From assembly GCA_016463365.1 (NCBI GenBank), contig JAEMRJ010000124.1, forward strand, positions 1-6,195: DNA of 6,195 nt. Direction: 5' to 3'. Positions 1-5,663 of the stretch are shown here, one piece after another. How positions within the stretch are numbered: position 1 is the first letter of the stretch; each line of letters opens with the position of its first letter. The notes below the pieces were generated by a model that was not told the origin of the DNA, did no database searches, and saw only the letters and a list, made by a program, of their open reading frames with translations. A program made the position numbers and the translations under genes. This DNA comes from Thermoleophilaceae bacterium. Lineage in GTDB: Bacteria; Actinomycetota; Thermoleophilia; Solirubrobacterales; JACPNS01.

Positions 1-63
1 GCTTGTCTTGCCGACGCCGCCCTTGCCCGTGTACAAGATCGTGCGCGGTGTCACCCGCGGCAT
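1..63 (-). CDS. ArsA/Get3-type ATPase, N-terminal fragment (runs off the left edge)
   Basis: Only the first 21 codons are in the window. Read on the minus strand from an ATG at 63 they give MPRVTPRTILYTGKGGVGKTS. Residues 13-20 (GKGGVGKT) are the deviant Walker A P-loop of the SIMIBI class, with Lys14 as the signature lysine and Lys19 as the P-loop lysine. The preceding hydrophobic strand 'ILYTGKGG' is typical of the ArsA/Get3 family rather than ParA/MinD. Known members are cytosolic ATPases that handle anions (arsenite) or tail-anchored membrane proteins; actinobacteria often carry them without any arsenic genes. The start lies 12 bp after the stop of the upstream epimerase-like gene, with a weak TGGAA about 4 nt before the ATG, so it is very likely in the same operon. 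Substrate and length cannot be judged; another SIMIBI ATPase is the main alternative. Confidence 0.82.
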   Translation of the reverse strand, partial: MPRVTPRTILYTGKGGVGKTS

Positions 64-75
64 TATTCCACGCCG

Positions 76-1224
76 CTACCTGTAGCTCTTGAACTTGTCG
101 CGCGTCTCGCAGAACACGTCTTTTTTCGTGGCCTTGCAAAGCTTGTCGAGGAAGCTGATTGTGAGGTCGTGGTAATGCTCGGTTGAGCGCTCGCCGCTGA
201 GTGAGTAGAGCGACCACGAGCCGGTGTCGAACTTCGGCGTCACGACTGCCGCTGACTCCACGCCCTTCTTGTAGAGCACCCGTGCCCTGCGGTCGTTGTT
301 GATGATCGCGTAGTCGTGCAGCCCGTCGAGTGAGCCCAGGAACATGTTCAGGATGATCAGGTTCGGCGCGCCCGAGTAGCCGAGGTAGTGGTAGCCGCCG
401 TCGCGCTTGACGCGCACGCCGCGCGTCGCCGACTGGTTGAAGGAGCGCGCACCCAGCCGGGCCGCGCGCATCATCGCGCGGTTGTGCATGCGGTAGCCCA
501 CGCGCGCAAGCGCCTGGATCGCGGTGCCCTGCGACAGCGCGCTGATCCAGGGAGCAGGGCTGCCGGAGAAGCTGAAGTAGTACTCCCAGGTGAGCGCGCC
601 GTTGCGCTTGACGCCCCAGCGGATCAGCTCGCGGGCAAAACTGCGCTGCGCGCGCCGCGACGGGGTGGTGTCAACGGTCCAGATCGCGTTGAGCTTGGCG
701 AAGTTGCTCAACGGGTGAAACTGCCAGCCGGTTTTGTGGAAGTACTGGAAGATGATGCGGCTGTTGCCGAAGCGCCGATCGGTGCCGGGGGCGGCCGGAC
801 CGTTGCTGCGGAACCAGCGCGTGTTGTTGCTCAGCGTCGTGAACAGCGGCGCCAGACGGTCTCCGCTGATGCGGTGGGTCCGAGCCATGCGCTGAACCAT
901 CCGGAGCTGCCATGCCATCGGAGCGCGGCGCACCTTGATCGCGTCGCGCCGAGCGCGCGCGGAAGGAGACTTGCCCTTGATCGGCTTGTTCAGCAGCGCC
1001 GACCTGATGCGGGCCTTCTTGTAGACACGAAGTGCCCAGCGCGCGCGCGAGCGGCTGATTTCGCCGCGGTTGGCGAGTGACTTCAAGGAGCGTTCGACCG
1101 GGCCGGCGGCCTGCGCCTGCGTGGCGCCGAGCGTGAGCGCGCCGGCTGCAAGCAGCGAGGCGACGGCGCAGACCAGCAGAAGCCGGTTGACGCGGGCGTG
1201 CGACGTTCCGGAAAAGACGTTCAT
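76..1224 (-). CDS. Secreted D-glucuronyl C5-epimerase C-terminal-domain-like protein, short paralog
   Basis: This 382-residue protein begins with a signal peptide: basic Arg11/Arg14, a hydrophobic stretch at about 15-33, and an AQA-A site near residue 39. A helical, Arg/Lys-rich region (about 41-130) follows. The body matches the alpha/alpha-barrel C-terminal domain of D-glucuronyl C5-epimerase: GWQFHP (166-171), WEYYF (213-217), SQGTAIQAL (231-239), LNMFLGSLDGLHDY (292-305), FDTGSWSLY (332-340) and YHDL (351-354). In animals that domain converts glucuronate to iduronate within heparan sulfate; the bacterial role is unknown, but an extracytoplasmic glycan is a reasonable substrate or ligand. 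The expected Glu-Tyr pair reads Gly282-Tyr283. The only mature cysteines, Cys363 and Cys372, could form a disulfide. It is the second gene of the operon, 6 bp after its paralog and 12 bp before the ArsA-like gene. The fold assignment is fairly secure; epimerase activity is not. Confidence 0.8.
   Translation of the reverse strand: MNVFSGTSHARVNRLLLVCAVASLLAAGALTLGATQAQAAGPVERSLKSLANRGEISRSRARWALRVYKKARIRSALLNKPIKGKSPSARARRDAIKVRRAPMAWQLRMVQRMARTHRISGDRLAPLFTTLSNNTRWFRSNGPAAPGTDRRFGNSRIIFQYFHKTGWQFHPLSNFAKLNAIWTVDTTPSRRAQRSFARELIRWGVKRNGALTWEYYFSFSGSPAPWISALSQGTAIQALARVGYRMHNRAMMRAARLGARSFNQSATRGVRVKRDGGYHYLGYSGAPNLIILNMFLGSLDGLHDYAIINNDRRARVLYKKGVESAAVVTPKFDTGSWSLYSLSGERSTEHYHDLTISFLDKLCKATKKDVFCETRDKFKSYR
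574..601. repeat. Direct repeat shared by the two epimerase-like genes, copy 1
   Basis: These 28 bp are identical to 1960-1987. They encode the GALTWEYYF block of the short paralog, on the minus strand. The repeat reflects the tandem gene duplication rather than a mobile element, but perfect identity here stands out against the more diverged flanks. Confidence 0.75.
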
Positions 1225-1230
1225 TTCAGA

Positions 1231-2535
1231 TCACTTCGAGACTTGCGTGGTGTTTCCCGCGAGGTCCTTCGCAACGATCGTGACAGCGTTCGAGCTGACC
1301 TTCTTCACACTGAATACGCGCTTGCCACGGGCGACTGTTGCGACTGCCGTCCCGCCGCCGGGCGTCCGCACAGTTATCGTCGAAACCTTTGAGAGCCTGA
1401 AGGTCACGTAGATGCGGCCGTTCCTGACCTTCTTGGAGATTCCGGTGACAGTCGGCTTGGCCGTGAGGTAGCTGGTCAGGCGCGCGTGAAGGTTGCAGAA
1501 GAGCGCTTCCTCGGTGTTCTCGCACATTCGAAACATGAACTCGATCAGTTCTCTGTGGTAGTTCAGATTGGATTCGGCACCGCCCAGCGAGTAGTAGGAC
1601 CAGGCGCCGGTGTCGGCCTGCGGCAGCTCGACGCGAGCGGCGATCAGACCACGTTCGTAGACAGCCCGGGCGCCGGCATCGTCGGTGATCGTCGCGTAGT
1701 CATGCAGGCCGTCGAGCGCCTGGGCGAAGATGTTGTGGATGATCAGGTTGCGGTTGCCCGAGTAGCCCAGGAAGTGCAGTCCTCCGTCACGGCTGATCTT
1801 CAGGCCGGTCGGCGCGGCGACATCGAAGGCCCGTGAGCCGGCGGTCGCGGCGTTGGTGATGTTTGCGTCCTTCAGCGCTTCACCCGAGCGCGCGAGTGCC
1901 TGGATCGCCGTTCCCTGCGAGATCGAGCTGATGAACGGTGCGGGGCTGCCGGCGAACGGGAAGTAGTACTCCCAGGTGAGCGCGCCGCCGCGGTTGACGC
2001 CGAAACCGATCAGCTCATAGGCGAATTTGCTCAGCGAACGCCGGGCGCCCGCCGACTTGTCGGTCCAGATCGCGTTCAGGCGCGAGAAGTTCGCCAGCGG
2101 GTGAAACTGCCAGCCCCAGCCTGAAAAATACTGGTAGTAGATCCGGCTCTCGCCAAAGCGCGCGCGGGTACCGACCGCTGCCGGACCTCTGGTCGCGAAC
2201 CATTCGTTGTTCACCTGGAGCTGCGCGAAGAGTGGCGTGACGCGGTCGGCAGTGATGCGGTTCTTGCGGGCGAGCGCCTCGATCGTGCGGAGCTGGTTCG
2301 TCAGCGGCAGCTGCCGCGATCCCGTGAGCCGTCTGCGCAGCGATCTTGCGTCGTGGTAGGCCTTGCGCGCGGCAGCGGCCTTCGCCGGGTCGATCTGGCC
2401 GGAGTTCTGCAACTTGGTCAGCGACGCCGAAACGGTCGCCGCCTGCGCGCGGCCGGTGGCGAGCAGCAGGACAGCCGCAGCGATCGCCAGGATCGCCGCG
2501 ACGCGGAAGTTTCGAGTGCTCAGAGTCTGTTGCAT
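1231..2535 (-). CDS. Secreted D-glucuronyl C5-epimerase C-terminal-domain-like protein with C-terminal Ig-like tail
   Basis: The chosen ATG at 2535 gives 434 residues; a TTG two codons upstream (2541) is possible, and neither has a good Shine-Dalgarno. A signal peptide (Arg8/Arg11, hydrophobic 12-27, AQA-A near 32) precedes a helical region and the epimerase-type domain: GWQFHP (141-146), WEYYF (188-192), SQGTAIQAL (206-214), LGYSG (256-260), LDGLHDY (274-280), DTGAWSYYSL (308-317) and YHRE (326-329). These blocks line up one for one with the downstream paralog, as do Cys338 and Cys347, the only cysteines of the mature protein. Residues of about 360-434 are an extra beta-rich module ending in KDLAGNTTQ, resembling the Ig/FN3-like tails common on secreted actinobacterial proteins and absent from the paralog. 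It is the first gene of the minus-strand operon. As in the paralog, Gly257 replaces the Glu of the vertebrate Glu-Tyr pair, so the activity is uncertain. Confidence 0.8.
   Translation of the reverse strand: MQQTLSTRNFRVAAILAIAAAVLLLATGRAQAATVSASLTKLQNSGQIDPAKAAAARKAYHDARSLRRRLTGSRQLPLTNQLRTIEALARKNRITADRVTPLFAQLQVNNEWFATRGPAAVGTRARFGESRIYYQYFSGWGWQFHPLANFSRLNAIWTDKSAGARRSLSKFAYELIGFGVNRGGALTWEYYFPFAGSPAPFISSISQGTAIQALARSGEALKDANITNAATAGSRAFDVAAPTGLKISRDGGLHFLGYSGNRNLIIHNIFAQALDGLHDYATITDDAGARAVYERGLIAARVELPQADTGAWSYYSLGGAESNLNYHRELIEFMFRMCENTEEALFCNLHARLTSYLTAKPTVTGISKKVRNGRIYVTFRLSKVSTITVRTPGGGTAVATVARGKRVFSVKKVSSNAVTIVAKDLAGNTTQVSK
1960..1987. repeat. Direct repeat shared by the two epimerase-like genes, copy 2
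   Basis: This is the second copy of the 28 bp identity at 574-601, encoding the same GALTWEYYF block in the longer paralog. The copies lie 1386 bp apart in the same orientation, so recombination between them would fuse the two genes in frame and remove one gene equivalent. Confidence 0.75.
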
Positions 2536-2560
2536 GCACAAAGGTTAAAACCCCGGTGTG

Positions 2561-2589
2561 ACGCTAGTTGCGCTGTGCTTAAGTGTCAT
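2561..2589 (-). promoter_or_regulatory. Candidate promoter of the minus-strand epimerase-like operon
   Basis: On the minus strand, ATGACA (2589-2584) and TAGCGT (2566-2561) are separated by exactly 17 bp. The -35 element matches TTGACA at five of six positions and the -10 element matches TATAAT at only three. Transcription would start near 2554, giving a leader of about 20 nt before the ATG at 2535. Position and spacing are right; the -10 match is weak. Confidence 0.3.
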
Positions 2590-2610
2590 TTCGGGTGTTC
2601 TGTGCGGTGG

Positions 2611-2616
2611 TAGATT
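2611..2616 (+). promoter_or_regulatory. Candidate -10 element for a near-leaderless transcript of the plus-strand operon
   Basis: TAGATT matches TATAAT at four of six positions and ends 9 nt before the GTG start at 2626. The expected transcript would therefore begin at or within about 3 nt of the start codon. No Shine-Dalgarno precedes this GTG, which fits leaderless initiation as is common in actinobacteria. No convincing -35 element is seen. Confidence 0.3.
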
Positions 2617-2625
2617 CGATCCGCT

Positions 2626-3585
2626 GTGCCGGAGGAGACCAAAAAGACGAATGAATCGCGGCGATCGGCGCTGCCCTGGATCATCGGTCCGGTGCTGGCG
2701 TTCGTGGTGCTCGTCGGCCTTGTCCTTGCGACCGGCACGCCCAGCTCGGCGGCGCTGATGAAGACGGCCGCAAGCAGCTTCGGCGAGGTCAGTCGCGGCA
2801 ACTTCCTCTTCAAGATCGCGATCACTCCGCAGGGCGCAGAAAACGCCACGCCGTCATCGATTGAACTCTCCGGTCCGTTCGAGATCATCCCCGGCAAGCC
2901 GCTGCCAAAAGCAAAGATCACCTACAAGGTCAGCTCCGGTGGCCGCAGCCAGGTCGTCACGCTGCTGACGACGGGCGACAAGGCCTACACGGTCATCAAG
3001 GGGCAGGCGTACGAGCTGCCTCCTTCTGCGACCAAGGATCTGCAGTCCGCGACCAAGGACCTTGCAGAGCCGGGCAAGGGGAAGGGGCTCTCCGGCATCC
3101 AGCTCAATTTTGACAAGTGGCTAATCAATCCGCAGGTCGCCGCAGGCCGTGACATCGACGGCACTGCGACCTGGCGCACCACCGCGGGCGTGAACGTCGT
3201 CGCCGCGCTGAAGGATCTGACCTCATCTGCCGGCGCGCTCGGCGGGATAACGGGTCAGAACGTGCCGGCGCTCAAGGAGTCTGATCTGGCCGAGGTCAAG
3301 AAGGGCATCAAGGACGCTTCTGTCGTCGTGTTCGTCGGGCGCTACGACCGGATCATCCGCCTGCTCGACCTGACGATGGACTTCACGACGCCCTCAAATC
3401 TCACTGCCGCCGCCGGCGGCGTGACCGGCGGGCGCATGAACATGGTCGTCGGCATAAGCAACCCCAACCAGCCTGTCGATGTGGAGGCGCCCAAGAGTCC
3501 GCTGCCCTACAGCGCACTCCAGTCACTGGTGTCCGGCCAGTCCTCGCAGACCGGGACATCGCTCGACGACGGCCTGGGTCAGTAA
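2626..3585 (+). CDS. Membrane-anchored LppX/LprG-like extracytoplasmic protein
   Basis: This 319-residue protein starts at GTG 2626. A charged N-terminus (PEETKKTNESRR) is followed by one hydrophobic segment at about 16-36 with no lipobox Cys, so it is probably an uncleaved or signal-peptidase-cleaved anchor with the rest outside the cytoplasm. The body alternates beta strands in the manner of LppX/LprAFG-type proteins: an N-terminal helix (about 42-53), a strand-rich part with GDKAYTVIKGQAYE (117-130), then KWLINPQVAAGRDIDGT (164-180), which resembles the family's 'W..nP.v.G...v.G' segment, and NQPVDVEAP (281-289). Mycobacterial relatives bind lipids or lipoglycans in a hydrophobic pocket; the ligand here is unknown. 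It leads a three-gene operon, and its downstream neighbour shares the NQPVxxExP ending. A heptad, SATKDLQ/SATKDLA, is duplicated at 134-147. The family assignment rests on pattern and is moderate. Confidence 0.75.
   Translation: MPEETKKTNESRRSALPWIIGPVLAFVVLVGLVLATGTPSSAALMKTAASSFGEVSRGNFLFKIAITPQGAENATPSSIELSGPFEIIPGKPLPKAKITYKVSSGGRSQVVTLLTTGDKAYTVIKGQAYELPPSATKDLQSATKDLAEPGKGKGLSGIQLNFDKWLINPQVAAGRDIDGTATWRTTAGVNVVAALKDLTSSAGALGGITGQNVPALKESDLAEVKKGIKDASVVVFVGRYDRIIRLLDLTMDFTTPSNLTAAAGGVTGGRMNMVVGISNPNQPVDVEAPKSPLPYSALQSLVSGQSSQTGTSLDDGLGQ
3025..3066 (+). repeat. Two-copy 21 bp in-frame tandem repeat
   Basis: The units 3025-3045 and 3046-3066 agree at 15 of 21 bases and encode SATKDLQ followed by SATKDLA (residues 134-147 of the LppX/LprG-like protein). 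The protein copies match at 6 of 7 residues while several codons differ at silent positions, so the duplication is not recent or has been retained by selection. Confidence 0.6.
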
Positions 3586-3598
3586 GCTCGGGCAAGTT

Positions 3599-4399
3599 AT
3601 GAACTCACTTCTGAAGAAAACGCTTCTGACCGTCGTCGCGCTTGCACTCGTGGCCTTTGCCGCCGGTTGCGGCGGGGACTCCAAGACCTCAACCGAGTCG
3701 CCCGATCAGGCTGTGAAGAACGCCCTGGCCAAGACCGCAGGAATCAACAGTGGAAACGCGACCGTCAAAGCGTCGATCGCGGTGGGCAGCCTGCCCGGAT
3801 CGCTCGCGATCGAGGGCGGTGGAGCTTTCGACAAGAAGGCCAAGGGCGGCGGCGCAGCCGACCTGCAGTTCTCGGTCGAAATTGCCGGGACCGAGCAGAG
3901 TTTCGGCCTCGTCACCTACGGCGGCAAGAGCTATCTGACCGTCGAGGGAAAGGCGCTTGAGCAGAAGGACTCCGGCACGTCGCTCAGCCCCGACCAGGTC
4001 GCAGATTTCATCGAGGGCCTCAGCAAGTACCTGACCAACGTCAAAAGCGTCCCCGACAGCGAAAACGAGTACACCGCGGAAGTCGACGTGAAGAAGCTGC
4101 TCTCAGACAGCAAGGCCGGCGACAACCTTTCGGAACTATCGATCCCGGGGCTCGGCTCTGGCCAGAAGCTCGCCGAGCAGGTCGGCAACGCCGACATCAC
4201 GGTGACGATCGACGACGAAGGCTATGCACAGGTGCTCGACATAAACCTCCCGATCAACGCAAACGGCAGTCAGGGCGGAGTGCGCGCCAACATCGCGCTG
4301 AGCGACATCAATCAGCCGGTGACGATCGAAGAGCCGACCAACGTCGTCTCCAGCGCCGCCGAACTCGGTGGTGTGGGCGCGGCGATCGCCGGTCGATAG
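3599..4399 (+). CDS. LppX/LprG-like lipoprotein
   Basis: The ATG at 3599 gives 266 residues. It is preferred over in-frame upstream starts because it begins directly with a lipoprotein signal: Lys6-Lys7, hydrophobic 8-22, and lipobox AAGC with lipidated Cys24, followed by a GGDSKTSTES linker. The mature part is strand-rich: an N-terminal helix (35-47), repeated beta strands with FGLVTYGGKSYLTVEGKAL (102-120), a helical PDQVADFIEGLSKYL stretch (131-145), YTAEVDVKKLLSD (158-170), and NQPVTIEEP (238-246). The last motif matches NQPVDVEAP in the upstream protein, so the two look like diverged tandem paralogs with an LppX/LprG/LolA-like lipid-binding fold. It lies 13 bp after the upstream stop and just ahead of the Ca2+/H+ antiporter gene. 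It should sit on the outer face of the membrane; its ligand is unknown. The Shine-Dalgarno is poor (CGGGC). Confidence 0.8.
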   Translation: MNSLLKKTLLTVVALALVAFAAGCGGDSKTSTESPDQAVKNALAKTAGINSGNATVKASIAVGSLPGSLAIEGGGAFDKKAKGGGAADLQFSVEIAGTEQSFGLVTYGGKSYLTVEGKALEQKDSGTSLSPDQVADFIEGLSKYLTNVKSVPDSENEYTAEVDVKKLLSDSKAGDNLSELSIPGLGSGQKLAEQVGNADITVTIDDEGYAQVLDINLPINANGSQGGVRANIALSDINQPVTIEEPTNVVSSAAELGGVGAAIAGR

Positions 4400-4403
4400 A
4401 CCG

Positions 4404-5513
4404 TTGCGCCTGCGGCAGTTCCTTTTCTCGTCAGACGGCTGGCCGTTCCTGCTCAGCCCGTTCATCGTCGCAACGATCCTGCTGGAGTTCACGCACGCAA
4501 GCGCGACGATGATCTTCGGCTTCGCGGCCGTCGCGCTGATCCCGGCGGCGGCTGTGATGGGTCGAGCGACCGAAGAGCTTGCAGCTCGCTCCGGACCGGG
4601 CATCGGCGGGTTGCTGAACGTCACATTCGGAAATTTTCCCGAGCTGATCATCGCCATCCTCGCCCTCGAACGCGGCCTTCAGGAAGTCGTGAAAGCTTCG
4701 CTCGTGGGATCGATCATCGGCAACATCCTGCTGGTGATGGGTGCCGCGATGCTGGTCGGCGGCCTCAAGCGCAAGGAGCAGTTCTTCAACCAGACGGCGG
4801 CCTCCGTGCAGTCCTCGATGCTCGTGCTGGCAATGGCCGCGCTGATCATGCCGGCCGTGTACGAGATGGTCGACGGTCAGGGCCTGCCGGGGCCGGGATC
4901 GGCGATTGTCAACTTCGATTCTTCGGTCGAGAAGCTCTCGCTGATCGCCTGCATCTTCCTGCTGATCAGCTATGTCGGCGGACTGATCTTCTCGTTGGTG
5001 ACTCACAAAGACCTCTTCAACCAGGGCCACGACGAAGAGATGGCGCACGATGCCTGGCCGGTCAAGAAATCGATCAGCGTGCTGGCAGCGGCAAGCGTCG
5101 TCGTCGGCCTGATGAGCGAGATTCTGGTCGGATCGATCGAAGAGGCCTCGAGTGCGATCGGGCTTTCCGAGTTCTTCGTCGGCGTGTTCGTGATCGCGAT
5201 CGTCGGCAACGCCGCCGAACACTGGGTCGCAGTGCTGGTCGCCTACAAGAACAAGATGGACCTTGCAGTCAATATCGCGATCGGGTCGGCCGCGCAGGTC
5301 GCGCTGTTTGTCGCTCCGGTGCTGGTGATCTTGTCGTTCATCATCGGTCCGCACCCGATGCCGCTGGTCTTCAACGGCTTCGAGCTGGCCGGACTGCTGA
5401 TCGCACTCGTGACGGCCAACATCATCACCGCCGACGGGAGATCCACGTGGTTTGAGGGACTCCAGCTGCTTTCGCTCTACGCCGTGATCGGCGTGGCGTT
5501 TTACTTCGCGTAA
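4404..5513 (+). CDS. Ca2+/H+ antiporter, CAX family (ChaA/YfkE type)
   Basis: This is an integral membrane exchanger expected to export Ca2+ (or similar cations) in exchange for protons. From TTG 4404 it has 369 residues, close to YfkE (about 350) and ChaA (about 366). Both inverted CAX repeats are visible: GRATEEL then GGLLNVTFGNFPELIIAI with Glu80, and VGNAAEHW with Glu272. These are the paired acidic residues that coordinate the cation in this family. The flanking family blocks KASLVGSIIGNILLV, GGLKRKEQFFN, KNKMDLAVNIAIGSAAQVALFVAPVLV and DGRSTWFEG are also present, with a His/acidic cytoplasmic linker (HKDLFNQGHDEEMAHD) between the halves. About 11 membrane segments are expected. The start is uncertain: GTG 4368 or 4371 would add 11-12 residues unlike the family and overlap the lipoprotein gene. 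TTG lies 4 nt after that gene's stop, implying translational coupling. Ca2+ rather than another cation is inferred from the family. Confidence 0.9.
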   Translation: MRLRQFLFSSDGWPFLLSPFIVATILLEFTHASATMIFGFAAVALIPAAAVMGRATEELAARSGPGIGGLLNVTFGNFPELIIAILALERGLQEVVKASLVGSIIGNILLVMGAAMLVGGLKRKEQFFNQTAASVQSSMLVLAMAALIMPAVYEMVDGQGLPGPGSAIVNFDSSVEKLSLIACIFLLISYVGGLIFSLVTHKDLFNQGHDEEMAHDAWPVKKSISVLAAASVVVGLMSEILVGSIEEASSAIGLSEFFVGVFVIAIVGNAAEHWVAVLVAYKNKMDLAVNIAIGSAAQVALFVAPVLVILSFIIGPHPMPLVFNGFELAGLLIALVTANIITADGRSTWFEGLQLLSLYAVIGVAFYFA

Positions 5514-5557
5514 CGCGCTTGCCTAAGCCATTTCCGGCGCTCCGCACGAACGTCCGT

Positions 5558-5569
5558 ACACCTCGGTGT
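5558..5569. promoter_or_regulatory. Short inverted repeat, possible operator
   Basis: ACACCTCGGTGT is a perfect 5 bp inverted repeat around a 2 bp centre. The 2 bp centre is too tight for an RNA hairpin, so a dimeric regulator site is the more natural reading. It ends 6 bp before a candidate -10 (TACACT, 5576-5581), where a repressor of the acyl-CoA dehydrogenase gene could bind. A 12 bp palindrome can also arise by chance. Confidence 0.22.
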
Positions 5570-5663
5570 TCTCGCTACACTTCATGCGTCTGACGGGCCT
5601 TTACGCGCATCCGCGACCAACCCGCGTCAACGCCAGTTTCTCTCCCCAAGAATCAATCGAACC

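Noticed and set aside
1..63. ParA/MinD or nitrogenase-iron-type ATPase as the identity of the left-edge gene
   Set aside because: The deviant Walker A is shared, but the 'ILYTGKGGVGKTS' context at the extreme N-terminus fits ArsA/Get3 better. Only 21 residues are available, so this remains an open but less likely option.
388..1080. Long plus-strand open frame opposite the short epimerase-like gene
   Set aside because: It is rich in Arg/Ala/Gly with no domain or signal, and arises from GC-rich codons of the well-supported minus-strand gene.
2536..2541. TTG at 2541 as the start of the longer epimerase-like protein
   Set aside because: It adds only two residues before an ATG that directly precedes a normal signal peptide, and has no better ribosome-binding site.
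3479..3598. Upstream extension of the lipoprotein frame into the preceding gene
   Set aside because: It would put about 40 Arg/Pro/Ser-rich residues ahead of an intact lipoprotein signal peptide and overlap the upstream gene by over 100 bp.
4431..5354. Long minus-strand open frame opposite the antiporter gene
   Set aside because: The translation is Asp/His/Arg/Gln-rich low-complexity sequence typical of an antisense shadow, while the plus strand encodes an unmistakable CAX protein.
5507..5517. CGCG-TAA-CGCG inverted repeat over the antiporter stop codon as a terminator
   Set aside because: A 4 bp stem with a 3 nt loop and no following T-run is too weak for an intrinsic terminator.
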